Assembly (NCBI RefSeq): GCF_028023675.1
Contig: NZ_JAQIOZ010000001.1
Location: 248,001-312,000 of the forward strand
Reading direction: 5' to 3'
DNA from: Primorskyibacter aestuariivivens
GTDB lineage: Bacteria; Pseudomonadota; Alphaproteobacteria; Rhodobacterales; Rhodobacteraceae
Length of the DNA stretch: 64,000 nucleotides
A program made the translations under genes and the position numbers. Shown here in pieces: positions 8,761 to 18,026 of this stretch (the stretch's first letter is position 1; every line of letters starts with the position of its first letter). The notes beneath the pieces were generated by a model. That model worked only from the letters and a program-made list of their open reading frames with translations. It did no database searches and was not told the DNA's origin.

Positions 8761-10794
8761 TCAGCCCGCGGCGCGCGCGTCCGGACGAAACCCGATGCTC
8801 TCGGACGCGGTGAAGCGACCGCCCTCGACCTTTTCGATCTTACCTTCGCGCAGAAGCTGACCGAAGCTGCGCAGGCGATCTTCGCGGGACGAATCCAGCT
8901 CTTCGATCTGGCGCACCTTGTTCATCAGCTGCGGGCGCGAGAACTTTTCGCGGCCTTCGACAAAGGACATATAGGCGGCCGCGGCCTCAAGAAGGTCGGG
9001 CAGACGCGAGGCGCCGCGCTCTTCGGCGAAGGCCGCAAAACCGCCTGCGTCACCCTCGACACCGTCATCCGCATCCTGAAGTGACACGCGGCGCGGGCGC
9101 ACGGCCTGGGCTGCCGCGCGTTGTGCGGCGGCCTGATCTTCGGCCGTGTCGACATCCACGCGCTGTTCCGCCACCAGCTTGAGCGGGGCCACGCGCGGGG
9201 TCTCGACCTCGTCCTGCGCACTTACAGTCCGGCGGGGGCGCACGGCCTCGGCCAGATCAGCGCGATAGGCATTCAGCGGATCGGCGGGATCGCTGGCAGG
9301 TTTTTCACCGCTGCGGTCCGCGCGGGTGGCGGCAACGGCAGCGCGCAGATGGGCGATCGCGTTGCGCCGGTTGCGCCCCTCGGGTTCCTGCATCTCTTCA
9401 TTCGTCTGCGCCATGAGCCGGGACATGTCGCTATCATCCTCGGCCAGCGATTCAAGCTGGTCGCGGTTGGCAAGCGCGCGCACGGCCCGCAACGACCCTT
9501 CGGGGGCCGTCAGTTCCTCTTCTGCGGTCTCGACATCATCCTGTGCGTCCGCCGCCATGGGTTGCGTGTCGCCCTCCAACTCCGCTTCCAATTCCTGCAA
9601 CTCGCGCTGCAGATCGGCTTCGTCCTCGGCAGACAGGCTGCTGTCACCCGACTCGGCGGCTTGCGGCTGGACCGGGTCGGCTTGGGGCGCGTCTTCGGCT
9701 TGATGCAGCGAGCGGCGCTTGACCTTGACCACGCGCACGGGGCGGCGCGGTGCAATACGCGGCTGGGCGCTTTCGGGGATCGGGGAAGCGGTCGTTTCCT
9801 CGGCCACGACCTGTTCTGCTTCGGACTGCTCCTCACGCTCCGGTTCGGGCGCGGTTTCCGCTGCCTCGGCCTCAGACGTGTCGGACTGAGCCTCCGCCGC
9901 CTCGGACAGATCCTCATCAAACTCCGCGACATCAGCCATCTCCATGGCAGACGGCGCAGCAGGCGTGTCTTCGACCACGTCCTCGGCATCCCCGGACCCC
10001 AGGGTTGCCATGACGTTGTCCATCACATCGCCGCCGTCGCTTTCGGCATGTTCGTCCTCAGAGAATTCACTGTCCTCGAAGGCGGCCGTCTCGGCGATAC
10101 CTTGCGCAGCCGGGTTGGACACCACGTTGCGGATGCGGCGCAGCTTGGCCGCGATGGAGGTTTCGTCTTCGTCCTCAGAGGCCTCAGCGCGTTCTTGCTC
10201 CGCGCCGGCCTCAACCCCGGGCTCAGCGGCATCGCTGGAAAGCGCCTCTTCAGTCAGGAAAGCGGCCGCATCATCCAGCGCATCGGCCTCGGACGACACC
10301 GCCGCGTCGGGTTCTTCAATCACCTCTTCATTGTGCGACATGTCAGAGGAGGCCGCCTCGGGCGCACCGTCGTCCTGCGCTATGGCACTCAGGGCGGCAA
10401 CACGGTCTGCAATGCTGTCGGTCGCTTCGACCTCTTCCGCTGTGGTTGTTTCCGGCATGTCCGGCTCAGGCTCTGCAACCGGCTCTTCAACGGGTGGCGT
10501 CTCCTGCGCGGCTGCGGTGCTGACCGCGCTTGCATCAGCCAGCGAAGGACGCAGCACGATACCGTCATCGCCTGTATGCGCTTCGACCCGGCGGGCAATC
10601 TCGCGCTCGGCGATCCGTGCCAGCATTTCTGCGTCTGGTGTCGGCGGTTCGGCCCCGAAATACCGGTCATCTGCCGCGAGATCGCGGAAATACTCGGCAA
10701 TTGCTTTCATTGTCTCGAATGACTCGTCAAACCCTTCAAGGGTGCACGAGAACGTGCCATACGAGACCGTGAGTATCTTGTTTGTCTGTACCAT
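8761..10794 (-). CDS. Large acidic, largely disordered protein of unknown function
   Basis: 677 residues. The first 45 (VQTNKILTVSYGTFSCTLEG through the EYFRDLAADDRYFG stretch) look folded and well defined. Residues about 70-560 are Glu/Asp/Ala-rich low complexity with basic islands (PRRPVRVVKVKRRS; repeated VRPRR). The last 100 or so (LPDLLEAAAAYMSFVEGREKFSRPQLMNKV) look helical and ordered. Such an order-disorder-order layout suggests a scaffold or tether, but I cannot name a family. The ATG at 10794 is preferred over a GTG at 10827. It is convergent with the serine dehydratase and divergent from the thiamine pyrophosphokinase gene. Confidence 0.8.
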   Translation of the reverse strand: MVQTNKILTVSYGTFSCTLEGFDESFETMKAIAEYFRDLAADDRYFGAEPPTPDAEMLARIAEREIARRVEAHTGDDGIVLRPSLADASAVSTAAAQETPPVEEPVAEPEPDMPETTTAEEVEATDSIADRVAALSAIAQDDGAPEAASSDMSHNEEVIEEPDAAVSSEADALDDAAAFLTEEALSSDAAEPGVEAGAEQERAEASEDEDETSIAAKLRRIRNVVSNPAAQGIAETAAFEDSEFSEDEHAESDGGDVMDNVMATLGSGDAEDVVEDTPAAPSAMEMADVAEFDEDLSEAAEAQSDTSEAEAAETAPEPEREEQSEAEQVVAEETTASPIPESAQPRIAPRRPVRVVKVKRRSLHQAEDAPQADPVQPQAAESGDSSLSAEDEADLQRELQELEAELEGDTQPMAADAQDDVETAEEELTAPEGSLRAVRALANRDQLESLAEDDSDMSRLMAQTNEEMQEPEGRNRRNAIAHLRAAVAATRADRSGEKPASDPADPLNAYRADLAEAVRPRRTVSAQDEVETPRVAPLKLVAEQRVDVDTAEDQAAAQRAAAQAVRPRRVSLQDADDGVEGDAGGFAAFAEERGASRLPDLLEAAAAYMSFVEGREKFSRPQLMNKVRQIEELDSSREDRLRSFGQLLREGKIEKVEGGRFTASESIGFRPDARAAG

Positions 10795-10900
10795 TCGGTT
10801 GCTCGCCTTCCAAATACCTGCGAACACGTGTTTAACATGGCTGACCCGGCCAAAGCGGTCCGAATCTGTGCCTCAGAGCGTATCATTTCGTGACTTGATT

Positions 10901-11623
10901 GTGACACCTTTAACGAAATACGGCGAATTGGCCCCATTCCAACCCATTGTTTCCAGCCCCGATCCAATCGTTCTTGTCGGCGGTGGCGAGGTCCTGTCGC
11001 AGGATTTTGAGGCCGTGCGCCCGCATGCAAACCGCTTTGTCGCGGCCGATAGCGGCGCGGCGGCGGTGCTGGCTTATGGTCACAGCCCCGAGGCCGTGAT
11101 CGGCGATTTCGACTCTCTGAATGTAGCAACCCGCGCAGCGCTGCCCGCGGAAACGCTACATCACATCGCCGAACAGGACAGCACGGATTTCGACAAATGC
11201 CTGCGCAATGTCGCGGCCCCCCTGATCCTCGGGCTGGGGTTCCTGGGGGCCCGTGTCGATCACCAGCTTTCGGTCTTCAATCGCCTTGCTGCCCGTCCCG
11301 ACAAGCGCTGTGTGCTGCTGGGGCGGGATGATGTGGTGTGCCTTGCTCCGCCGAACCTCACCCTTGATCTGGCGGCCGGCACGCGCGTGTCGCTCTTTCC
11401 GATGGCCCCGGTCGCCGGGCGGTCCACCGGGCTGAGATGGCCCATTGACGGGCTGGAATTTACCCCGGACGGGCGCGTGGGCACCTCGAATGAGGCCACG
11501 GGGCCGGTCCATCTTGAAACCGATACACCGGGGCTTTTGCTGATCCTGCCGCGCGACGCGCTGATCCCGCTGCTCAGGGCTGTTCAATCGGCGGGATGCG
11601 GGACATGGAGCGCTCGCGCATGA
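10901..11623 (+). CDS. Thiamine pyrophosphokinase
   Basis: About 240 residues. Transfers pyrophosphate from ATP to thiamine to make thiamine diphosphate. Family signatures are the N-terminal VLVGGGEV, ADSGAAAVLAYG, the acidic VIGDFDSL and QDSTDFDKCL motifs, and GARVDHQLSVFNRL. The ORF stays open far upstream because the opposite strand codes for the acidic protein. The start at GTG 10901 is a choice of reading that gives a normal N-terminus; no strong ribosome site is visible, and the TTG at 10928 is an alternative. The 3' end overlaps the convergent EamA gene by 50 bp. Confidence 0.87.
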   Translation: MTPLTKYGELAPFQPIVSSPDPIVLVGGGEVLSQDFEAVRPHANRFVAADSGAAAVLAYGHSPEAVIGDFDSLNVATRAALPAETLHHIAEQDSTDFDKCLRNVAAPLILGLGFLGARVDHQLSVFNRLAARPDKRCVLLGRDDVVCLAPPNLTLDLAAGTRVSLFPMAPVAGRSTGLRWPIDGLEFTPDGRVGTSNEATGPVHLETDTPGLLLILPRDALIPLLRAVQSAGCGTWSARA

Positions 11624-12506
11624 CGATATAAAGCCCCGCGCCCATCGTCACGCAGATCCCCGCCGCCGCCAGCCCGTTGGGCAGATCGGCAAAGATCATC
11701 CAGCCGTAAAGCGTTGCAACCGAAATTTCGAGATATTGCATCGGGGCCAAAGTGGCCGAGGGTGCGTATCTCAGGCTCCAGCTCATCAGAAGATGTGCCA
11801 CCGTTCCAGTCAGGCCCATGGCAATCAACAAGCTCCAGTCCCCCGGCGCGATGGCAGCCATTTGCAGCGCGCGGATTTCACCGGCTCCGAAAATCAGGGC
11901 GACAGGGAGCAAAAGGCACAGCGCCTGCACGCCATTCACCGCCTGCAGGGCGATGGGGTCGACCTCGCGCGCGATCTGGCGGGTGACCAACATGAACAGC
12001 GCAAAGACCACCGCCACCAGAAGGGGCAGAAGCGCGGGCCATCCGACCTCGGCAAAGGTGGGCTGCACCACCATGAGCGTGCCTGTGAAACCGACGAAAC
12101 AGGCCCACATGCGGCGCGCGCCGATTTCCTCGTCCAGAACGTATTTGCCCAGGAGCAGCATGAGAAAGGGCATGACAAAGGCAATCGCGATGGCCTCGGC
12201 GATGGGCAGGTAACGCAATGCTATGAAAATGGCGGCGATCCCTGCGATATGCAGCCCGGCGCGCAGCCAGGACAGGCGCAAGACCCGCCCGCCCATCCGC
12301 CAGTTTCGCCCGGTCAGACCGACGACCATGGCCAGTATCCCCGCCTGCATCGCAAAGCGCAGGATGAGCAGTTGCAGTAAAGGCACCCGGTCCCCCACCA
12401 GTTTGACAAGGGCATCCCCCAACGGGGCCAGCACGCAAAATCCCAGCATCAGCAGGATGCCGAGAAACGGTTGATCAGCGGATGGCGTGGCTTGCTTTTG
12501 TCCCAT
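11574..12506 (-). CDS. EamA/DMT-superfamily transporter
   Basis: 310-residue inner-membrane protein with ten predicted hydrophobic helices in two five-helix EamA repeats (about 15-150 and 155-300). The proline/glycine-containing GLTGTVAHLLMSWSLRYAPSA and the end of the second repeat are typical of drug/metabolite exporters such as RhtA or YdcZ relatives. Substrate unknown. It follows the glycosyltransferase gene on the same strand after about 50 bp. The end overlaps the thiamine pyrophosphokinase gene on the other strand. Confidence 0.88.
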   Translation of the reverse strand: MGQKQATPSADQPFLGILLMLGFCVLAPLGDALVKLVGDRVPLLQLLILRFAMQAGILAMVVGLTGRNWRMGGRVLRLSWLRAGLHIAGIAAIFIALRYLPIAEAIAIAFVMPFLMLLLGKYVLDEEIGARRMWACFVGFTGTLMVVQPTFAEVGWPALLPLLVAVVFALFMLVTRQIAREVDPIALQAVNGVQALCLLLPVALIFGAGEIRALQMAAIAPGDWSLLIAMGLTGTVAHLLMSWSLRYAPSATLAPMQYLEISVATLYGWMIFADLPNGLAAAGICVTMGAGLYIVMRERSMSRIPPIEQP

Positions 12507-12557
12507 CGCCGGACGCTAGACCGGACGACCGCAAAGAACAACGGACGACCGCGCGGG

Positions 12558-13451
12558 TCATTCCTTGGGCATCTGCGTTTCAGCCATATCCCTGAGAATC
12601 TCCATCGCCCAATCCGGCAGTTTCGTGGGCAGGCTGAGCTTTTGCATATCGGTATGCGAGACCAGCGCGCGCAGGTCGTGCTCGGTCATCTCGCGGTAGC
12701 GCTTTTTCCAATGCCGCAGGTAGAGCACGTCATAAGACGTGCGCTTGGGCATCTTTCCCCAGTCCGCGCGCAGTTCGGGCTGTTCTTCCAGCAGTAGGTC
12801 AAACAGCATGGCACATGTAAAATACGGGGTGACAATCCCCGCCCCGCCGCGTTTCACATCCACCGCCCAGTTCGGGTCCTTGGGCTGATAGATGCGTTTT
12901 GGACCACGGATCGAAAGCGGGCCCTGAATACGGTCCTGGACCCTCCCGATTAACCGTAGGATCTCGCCCTTGGTGCCGCGGTCCAGTTCGCGTTTGAAAC
13001 GCATGGGACGGCGCGGGATGCGCCAGTATTCCAGCATCTTGTCGCGCCAGCCCTTGACCAGCGGGTTGCCTGCAACAGCCCCCAGAAACCACGTCTCGGC
13101 CATGCGCTTGCGATAGGGATCGTGATAGGCAAAGAACCCGGTTTCCATCAGTGGCGGCAGGTACGCTTCCAACGGGCGCAATGGAACCGTGTAGGCATCG
13201 ACCCAGATGCCGCCATGCTCGGTCAATCCGGCAAGTCGGACAATATTGGAAATCCCGGTATAGGACATGAGGGTGCCGTCCACGCCGTGCTCTTCCAGCA
13301 GCGGGCGGATATCCTCCCATTCCAGAATGCGCAGATCCCAGTCCGGGTTCATCCGCGCCCAGAGGTCCCAGCACATCTTGATGTCATCCGGCGCGTGATC
13401 CCGCCCCTGATGCCAGTAGCCAAAGATGTTCTTGTTCATCGCGTCATACAT
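12558..13451 (-). CDS. Capsular-polysaccharide-synthesis / GT32-like sugar transferase
   Basis: 297 residues. The region NIFGYWHQGRD...WDLWARMNPDWDLRILEW and the later GGIWVDAYTVPLRPLEAYLP match the DXD-containing sugar-binding family that includes capsular polysaccharide synthesis proteins and GT32-like transferases. The TGISNIVRLAGLTEHGG stretch before the acidic motif is also typical. No membrane segment is apparent, so it probably acts in the cytoplasm on an activated sugar. The start may be the first ATG (13451) or the ATG four codons later; neither has a strong ribosome site. No other capsule genes are nearby. Confidence 0.75.
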   Translation of the reverse strand: MYDAMNKNIFGYWHQGRDHAPDDIKMCWDLWARMNPDWDLRILEWEDIRPLLEEHGVDGTLMSYTGISNIVRLAGLTEHGGIWVDAYTVPLRPLEAYLPPLMETGFFAYHDPYRKRMAETWFLGAVAGNPLVKGWRDKMLEYWRIPRRPMRFKRELDRGTKGEILRLIGRVQDRIQGPLSIRGPKRIYQPKDPNWAVDVKRGGAGIVTPYFTCAMLFDLLLEEQPELRADWGKMPKRTSYDVLYLRHWKKRYREMTEHDLRALVSHTDMQKLSLPTKLPDWAMEILRDMAETQMPKE

Positions 13452-13486
13452 GGGAGCGCCTTATCGCAGAAACAGACCGGTGCCAA

Positions 13487-13520
13487 AGAAAAACCCCCGC
13501 GCGATCGCTCGCACGGGGGG
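13487..13520 (-). terminator. Intrinsic terminator after ppaC
   Basis: Read on the minus strand, CCCCCC...GCGA and its partner TCGC...GGGGG form a GC-rich hairpin followed directly by TTTTTCTTT. It begins about 20 bp after the ppaC stop and ends its transcript before the glycosyltransferase gene. Confidence 0.85.
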
Positions 13521-13539
13521 CATTCGGATCAAAGCCGGA

Positions 13540-14460
13540 TCAGAGCTTGAGGTTCGGAATGATCTGCTTTTTGCGGCTGACCACGCCGGGCAGCACAACG
13601 GTGTCGCCCTCTGCATTGGCATCAAAGCTCTTGGCCGCGACGGTTTTCACCAGATCGTTGGGCACCAGCAGGGTGGCTTCTTCGTTCAGGATGTCCACGA
13701 CAAAGAGCAGCACCTGATCCACGCCGTCTTCTTTGGCCACATCGGTCATCGAGCTCATCAGGCTGTCCTTGCGGTCTAGCACGATTTTCGGCGCGGTGGT
13801 TTCCAGCACGGAGACGCGGAACTTGGTACCCTCGACTTCGTATTCCTTGGAGTCCATGCGCAGAAGCTCGGCATCGGAGAAGGCCGAGACGTCGGATTTC
13901 GCAGCAAACATCTGCTCGGCCAGTTCGGCGATATCCACGCCCAGATCATCGGCCAGCGCGTGGGCAATCGCCTTGTCTTCCTGCGTGGTGGTGGGCGAGC
14001 GGAATTCCAGCGTGTCGGAGATGATGCAGGACAGCATCGCGCCTTTCACACCCTTGGGTGCCTGGGCGATATCCTTGCCCATCATCTTGTACATGATGGT
14101 CGCGGTGCAGGCGAGCGGCTCGATACGGATGTCGATCGGGCCTTTGGTTTCCAGACCGCCGACCAGCTTGTGATGGTCGATGATGCCCTGAATATCGGCA
14201 TCGTTGATCGCGGCGGGCAGTTCGGCGGGGTTGTTGGTATCGACGATGACAACCGGTGCATCGGCGTCCACGCCCGAAATGATCTCGGGCTTGTCGAGAC
14301 CCCAGTGGGACAGCACAAACGCCGCTTCGGTATTGGGTTCACCCAGCAGCTTGGGCGCGGCAGGCGTGCCTTTGATCTCGGAAAGATACCAAGCCCATGC
14401 GATGGGGGAGCCGGTGCTGTCTGTATCGGGGGATTTGTGGCCGAAAACCTGAATGGTCAT
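13540..14460 (-). CDS. ppaC: Manganese-dependent inorganic pyrophosphatase (family II)
   Basis: 306-residue DHH-family phosphoesterase that hydrolyses pyrophosphate. The N-terminal FGHKSPDTDS carries the metal-binding His and Asp residues. VDTNNP and the DHH signature IIDHHK follow, and the C-terminal DHHA2 domain ends with the SRKKQIIP substrate-binding motif. Length fits the family. The start at 14460 is set by AAGGACGAG upstream and the conserved MTIQVFGHK start; an ATG seven codons earlier is unlikely. Many bacteria use the Mg-dependent family I enzyme instead; a family II enzyme points to manganese use. Confidence 0.95.
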   Translation of the reverse strand: MTIQVFGHKSPDTDSTGSPIAWAWYLSEIKGTPAAPKLLGEPNTEAAFVLSHWGLDKPEIISGVDADAPVVIVDTNNPAELPAAINDADIQGIIDHHKLVGGLETKGPIDIRIEPLACTATIMYKMMGKDIAQAPKGVKGAMLSCIISDTLEFRSPTTTQEDKAIAHALADDLGVDIAELAEQMFAAKSDVSAFSDAELLRMDSKEYEVEGTKFRVSVLETTAPKIVLDRKDSLMSSMTDVAKEDGVDQVLLFVVDILNEEATLLVPNDLVKTVAAKSFDANAEGDTVVLPGVVSRKKQIIPNLKL

Positions 14461-14717
14461 GTCGCTCGTCCTTGGGGTCATTTGGGTTATGAATTTTCCC
14501 GCGCCTTATAAGAGCGGTCCCCGGCATTGTCACGGGGGCGCAGCAGGGTGCGACGATGCGGCAACGAAGGTTTGCAGCACCGCAGCTTGGAGGTGGCTGG
14601 AGAGGTCCGGGACGCCCGGTTGAAGATCGTGATCTGCGTTGCCGAATGTGTCGGCTCTGAGCCTGGTGCGGACATACGAACAGGATGCCCTCGCGCGGAA
14701 TCAAGTACCCGTCCCGG

Positions 14718-15098
14718 TCAAGCCGGTTTTGGCTGCCAGAGTCTGTTCTGCTTCAGAAGCGTGGTTGCCAGGATGAGCAGTTTTCGCATGAGCACTGTGA
14801 CGGCCACCTTGTGAGGTTTCCCGGCGGCACGGAGGGCATCGTATTTGGCGCACAGGTCAGGATTGCGTTTCATGGCGACGAGGGCCGGCATGAACAGAGC
14901 GTGTCGCAGGTGTCGCCGACCTCTCTGGATGCGGGCCTTGCCGTGCCACTGGCCGGATTCCCATGTCATCTTTGCCAGGCCTGCGAGCGCGGCGGTCTGG
15001 CAATCGGCGCGGTAGCAGATCAGATGCAGCCCGGATTTGGGGGTGTCGATCTGCCATTCGGTGGTGCCACAGGGGCAAGCGAAGGGGGTCTGGGTCAT
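14718..15098 (-). pseudogene. Chimeric remnant: DUF6151 N-terminus fused to an IS110-family transposase C-terminus
   Basis: Residues 1-37 (PFACPCGTTEWQIDTPKSG, LICYRADCQTAA) match the start of the intact DUF6151 protein encoded at 19607. From about residue 38 the sequence changes to the C-terminal helix-rich part of an IS110/IS116/IS902 transposase: GQWHGKARIQRGRRHLRHAL, then NPDLCAKYDALRAAGKPHKV and VLMRKLLIL. The frame is kept across the junction near 14987. The transposase catalytic N-terminal DEDD domain is absent, so it cannot move itself. Both parents are therefore broken. Whether the 126-residue chimera is expressed is unknown. Confidence 0.85.
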
Positions 15099-15330
15099 GG
15101 GGAGACGTTAGGGGGAAGTTTGAGTTGCTTCAACACGCTTGAGTGAAGCCCCCGCGCGGAATAAAGGGCGCATGCCCGCCGCGCATCGCCGGGCCGCCCC
15201 CACGGCACGGCGATTTTGTTGACGTTGGCGCATCGCTGAGATTGTTTGCGGACATGTCAGGCATAAAGTGCCTATTTCAGCGGTCAGATCGCCGCGCCGC
15301 GGCCCGTCGATGCGCGGCTTTGACGACACA
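15002..15330 (-). repeat. Segmental duplication, truncated copy (DUF6151 5' end plus upstream region)
   Basis: Read on the minus strand, this stretch carries the same ordered blocks as 19380-19700 on the plus strand: GGCGATCTGACCGCTG (identical 16 bases), a CACTTTAT block, a TTCCGCGC block, a run of C just before ATG, and the first 35 codons of DUF6151. Spacing between blocks differs by a few tens of bases, so the duplication is old. The stretch 15099-15443 contains no gene that I can support; it holds this repeat and the probable promoter region of the small ORF at 15444. Confidence 0.75.
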
Positions 15331-15443
15331 TGTCAGCGAAAGCCACCGAACTTGATGTGACTTGCATTTGCCTGGTCGAACCGTGTGCATTGGATGGGAT
15401 ACGCGGGTGTCGCAGAATTCGTTCACTCACTATGGAGGTTAGA

Positions 15444-15701
15444 ATGCCCGACTATTCAATATGCCATCTCTGCGACAACTGTATCGTGTCTGAATCACCT
15501 TGGGGTGGTCGCAATGAGATTGGACTAGCTATCTGCCATCGATGCATGAACAGCGGTACCACAGAAGGGTTGGCCCAAGACCAAGAACAGAGGTATTTGC
15601 AATTTCATAAAGAGAGGGGTTTGCGCTGCGATTTGGTCAGAAATGATCGAGGCTTTGCGATGCTACCCGTTAGGATAGTGGAAATCGTGGATTCAGACTG
15701 A
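15444..15701 (+). CDS. Small cysteine-rich protein of unknown function
   Basis: 85 residues with a zinc-ribbon-like N-terminus (ICHLCDNC, then ICHRC about 20 residues later) and a charged C-terminal half. GGAGG at 15434-15438 is placed 5 nt before the ATG, which decides the start against upstream in-frame codons. Its base composition is visibly more AT-rich than its neighbours, and it lies in the scrambled patch beside the IS110 remnant, so recent acquisition is likely. No family recognised. It is convergent with pyrG, 30 bp away. Confidence 0.65.
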   Translation: MPDYSICHLCDNCIVSESPWGGRNEIGLAICHRCMNSGTTEGLAQDQEQRYLQFHKERGLRCDLVRNDRGFAMLPVRIVEIVDSD

Positions 15702-15730
15702 CTGCAAAACTTAGAGAATGTGCGAGCGGC

Positions 15731-17374
15731 TCAAACCAACCTACTGACGTCCTTCGCCGCCCTTACAAAATCCCGGAACAACGGATGCGGATCAAAGGGT
15801 TTCGACTTCAACTCCGGGTGGAACTGAACGCCGATGAACCACGGGTGATCGGCCCATTCCACGATCTCGGGCAGACGCCCGTCCGGCGACATCCCCGAAA
15901 ACACCAGCCCGTGTTCCTCGAGCTTTTCGCGATAGGCAATGTCCACCTCGTAGCGGTGGCGGTGGCGTTCGTCGATGGCGGTGGAGCCATAGACCTGCGC
16001 CACGCGGGAGCCCTCTTTCAGCGTCGCGTCATAGGCGCCCAGACGCATGGTGCCGCCCTTGTCGTCATCGGCCTTGCGCGACACTTTCTCGTTGCCCTGC
16101 ACCCATTCCTTGAGGTGATAGACCACCGGCTCAAAGCGTTTCTTGCCCGCCTCGTGGTCGAACTCTTCCGAGCCCGCGCCCGAGACACCGGCCACGTTGC
16201 GCGCTGCTTCGATCACCGCCATCTGCATGCCCAGACAGATGCCCAGATAGGGCACCTTGTGTTCACGCGCGAATTGCGCGGCCTTGATCTTGCCCTCGGT
16301 GCCACGCTCGCCAAAGCCGCCGGGGACAAGGATCGCGTGGAAACCCTGCAGATGCGGGGCGGGGTCTTCGCTGTCGAAAATCTCGGCATCGACCCACTCC
16401 ACCTTGACCCGCACGCGGTTGGCCATGCCGCCATGGGTCAGCGCCTCGGCAATGGATTTATAGGCATCCTCAAGCTGGGTGTATTTGCCCACGATGGCGA
16501 CCCGCACCTCGCCCTCGGCATTGTGGATGCGGTCGCTCACGTCTTCCCATTTGGTCAGGTCGGGCTTGGGCGCGGGGCTGATCTGGAAGGCGTCCAGAAC
16601 CGCCTGATCCAGACCCTCGCGGTGATAGGCCAGCGGCGCGTCATAGATGGTCGACAGGTCCTGCGCGGCGATCACGCTGTCAGGGCGCACGTTACAGAAC
16701 AGCGCCAGTTTCTCGCGCTCCTTGGCCGGGATCGGCCCCTCGGAGCGGCAGACGAGGATATCGGGCGCGATACCGATCGAGCGCAGTTCTTTCACGCTGT
16801 GCTGGGTCGGTTTGGTTTTCAGCTCGCCCGAGGCCTTGATCCAGGGCAGCAGCGTGAGATGCATGAAGATGCATTGCCCGCGCGGCTTGTCCTGAGAGAA
16901 TTGGCGGATCGCCTCGAAAAAGGGCAGGCCCTCGATATCGCCAACCGTGCCGCCGATTTCGCAGAGCATGAAATCCACCTCATCCTCGCCGATCGAGATG
17001 AAATCCTTGATCTCGTTGGTCACATGCGGGATCACCTGGATCGTTTTGCCAAGGTAATCGCCACGACGTTCCTTTTCGAGCACGGTGGAATAGATCCGGC
17101 CCGACGAGACCGAATCCGTCTTGCGGGCCGCCACGCCGGTGAAGCGTTCGTAATGGCCCAGATCAAGGTCGGTCTCGGCCCCGTCATCGGTCACAAAGAC
17201 CTCGCCATGTTCAAAGGGCGACATGGTGCCGGGATCGACGTTGAGATAGGGATCAAGTTTGCGCAGGCGGACCGAAAAGCCCCGCGCCTGCAACAGCGCG
17301 CCAAGCGCGGCAGATGCCAGCCCTTTGCCAAGGCTCGAAACAACACCGCCGGTGATAAAGATAAAGCGCGCCAT
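15731..17374 (-). CDS. pyrG: CTP synthase
   Basis: 547-residue cytoplasmic enzyme forming CTP from UTP, ATP and glutamine. The synthetase domain (about 1-270) starts [19 protein letters not shown]. The class I amidotransferase domain (about 300-540) has the oxyanion region [11 protein letters not shown], the nucleophile motif LGICLGMQ, and the His-Glu pair in FHPELKS. Length is standard. It lies downstream of secG on the same strand with a 210-bp gap that contains one GC-rich inverted repeat (CCTGCGC/GCGCAGG, 17542-17562) and no gene. Confidence 0.97.
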   Translation of the reverse strand: MARFIFITGGVVSSLGKGLASAALGALLQARGFSVRLRKLDPYLNVDPGTMSPFEHGEVFVTDDGAETDLDLGHYERFTGVAARKTDSVSSGRIYSTVLEKERRGDYLGKTIQVIPHVTNEIKDFISIGEDEVDFMLCEIGGTVGDIEGLPFFEAIRQFSQDKPRGQCIFMHLTLLPWIKASGELKTKPTQHSVKELRSIGIAPDILVCRSEGPIPAKEREKLALFCNVRPDSVIAAQDLSTIYDAPLAYHREGLDQAVLDAFQISPAPKPDLTKWEDVSDRIHNAEGEVRVAIVGKYTQLEDAYKSIAEALTHGGMANRVRVKVEWVDAEIFDSEDPAPHLQGFHAILVPGGFGERGTEGKIKAAQFAREHKVPYLGICLGMQMAVIEAARNVAGVSGAGSEEFDHEAGKKRFEPVVYHLKEWVQGNEKVSRKADDDKGGTMRLGAYDATLKEGSRVAQVYGSTAIDERHRHRYEVDIAYREKLEEHGLVFSGMSPDGRLPEIVEWADHPWFIGVQFHPELKSKPFDPHPLFRDFVRAAKDVSRLV

Positions 17375-17584
17375 ATTCGAAGCGTCCCCCGTGAATTTCA
17401 GTGGTCTGAAATGCCCGACAGTTCGTGAGAAAAAACTGCTGCATCACGGGATTTCACAAATAGAGGATTCGCAATGATTTGTCCAGCGAACCGCAAGATG
17501 CTGTTGCGGTCGCTTATGCTGCCTCAATGGATGGTGGATAACCTGCGCGGGATACGCGCAGGGCGTGTTCAGGATATTGCCGGA

Positions 17585-17953
17585 TTAATCCGCGCGCGGG
17601 ACCAGCGGACCATCGTCACCCTCGCCCGGCGGCAAGAGGTCGTCACCTGCAGGCAGGGACGGGGTCGAGGGGCTTTCGCTATCCTCGGAGACCGGCCCGA
17701 GCCGGTCGATGACCGACGATCCGGCCGCGTTTTGTGCCGCGATGATCGTGAGAGTGATCGAGGTGATGATAAAGGCAATCGCCAGAATCCACGTCACCTT
17801 GCCCAGCGCGGTTGCCGCCGAACGGCCCGAGATGGCGCCGCCGCCACCGCCGCTTCCCATGCCAAGGCCACCGCCTTCCGAGCGTTGCATGAGCACGACG
17901 CCGATCAGGGACAGCGCCAGAAGCAGGTGGATGATGAGGACGACGTTTTCCAT
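17585..17953 (-). CDS. secG: SecG, preprotein translocase subunit
   Basis: 122-residue inner-membrane protein, accessory subunit of the SecYEG channel. Two membrane helices (about 1-20 and 50-75) flank the conserved linker LMQRSEGGGLGMGSGGGGG, the SecG hallmark. The C-terminal tail is acidic and proline-rich, as common in alphaproteobacteria. The start is placed at MENVVLIIH (17953) rather than four codons upstream. The secG-pyrG neighbourhood is common in Rhodobacteraceae. Confidence 0.93.
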   Translation of the reverse strand: MENVVLIIHLLLALSLIGVVLMQRSEGGGLGMGSGGGGGAISGRSAATALGKVTWILAIAFIITSITLTIIAAQNAAGSSVIDRLGPVSEDSESPSTPSLPAGDDLLPPGEGDDGPLVPRAD

Positions 17954-18026
17954 AAAGCCTCGCACGGGTCTGGTGTTGCCGGGCTATGTAGGCGGAAAGG
18001 ACGGGGGGCGCAACCCGCTACCGGCG

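Noticed and set aside
14687-15166. 19-bp imperfect direct repeats (GCCCTCGCGCGGAATCAAG type) as insertion target sites
   Set aside because: A third copy of the core occurs before the intact DUF6151 gene in the duplicated block, so it belongs to the segmental duplication and not to IS insertion.
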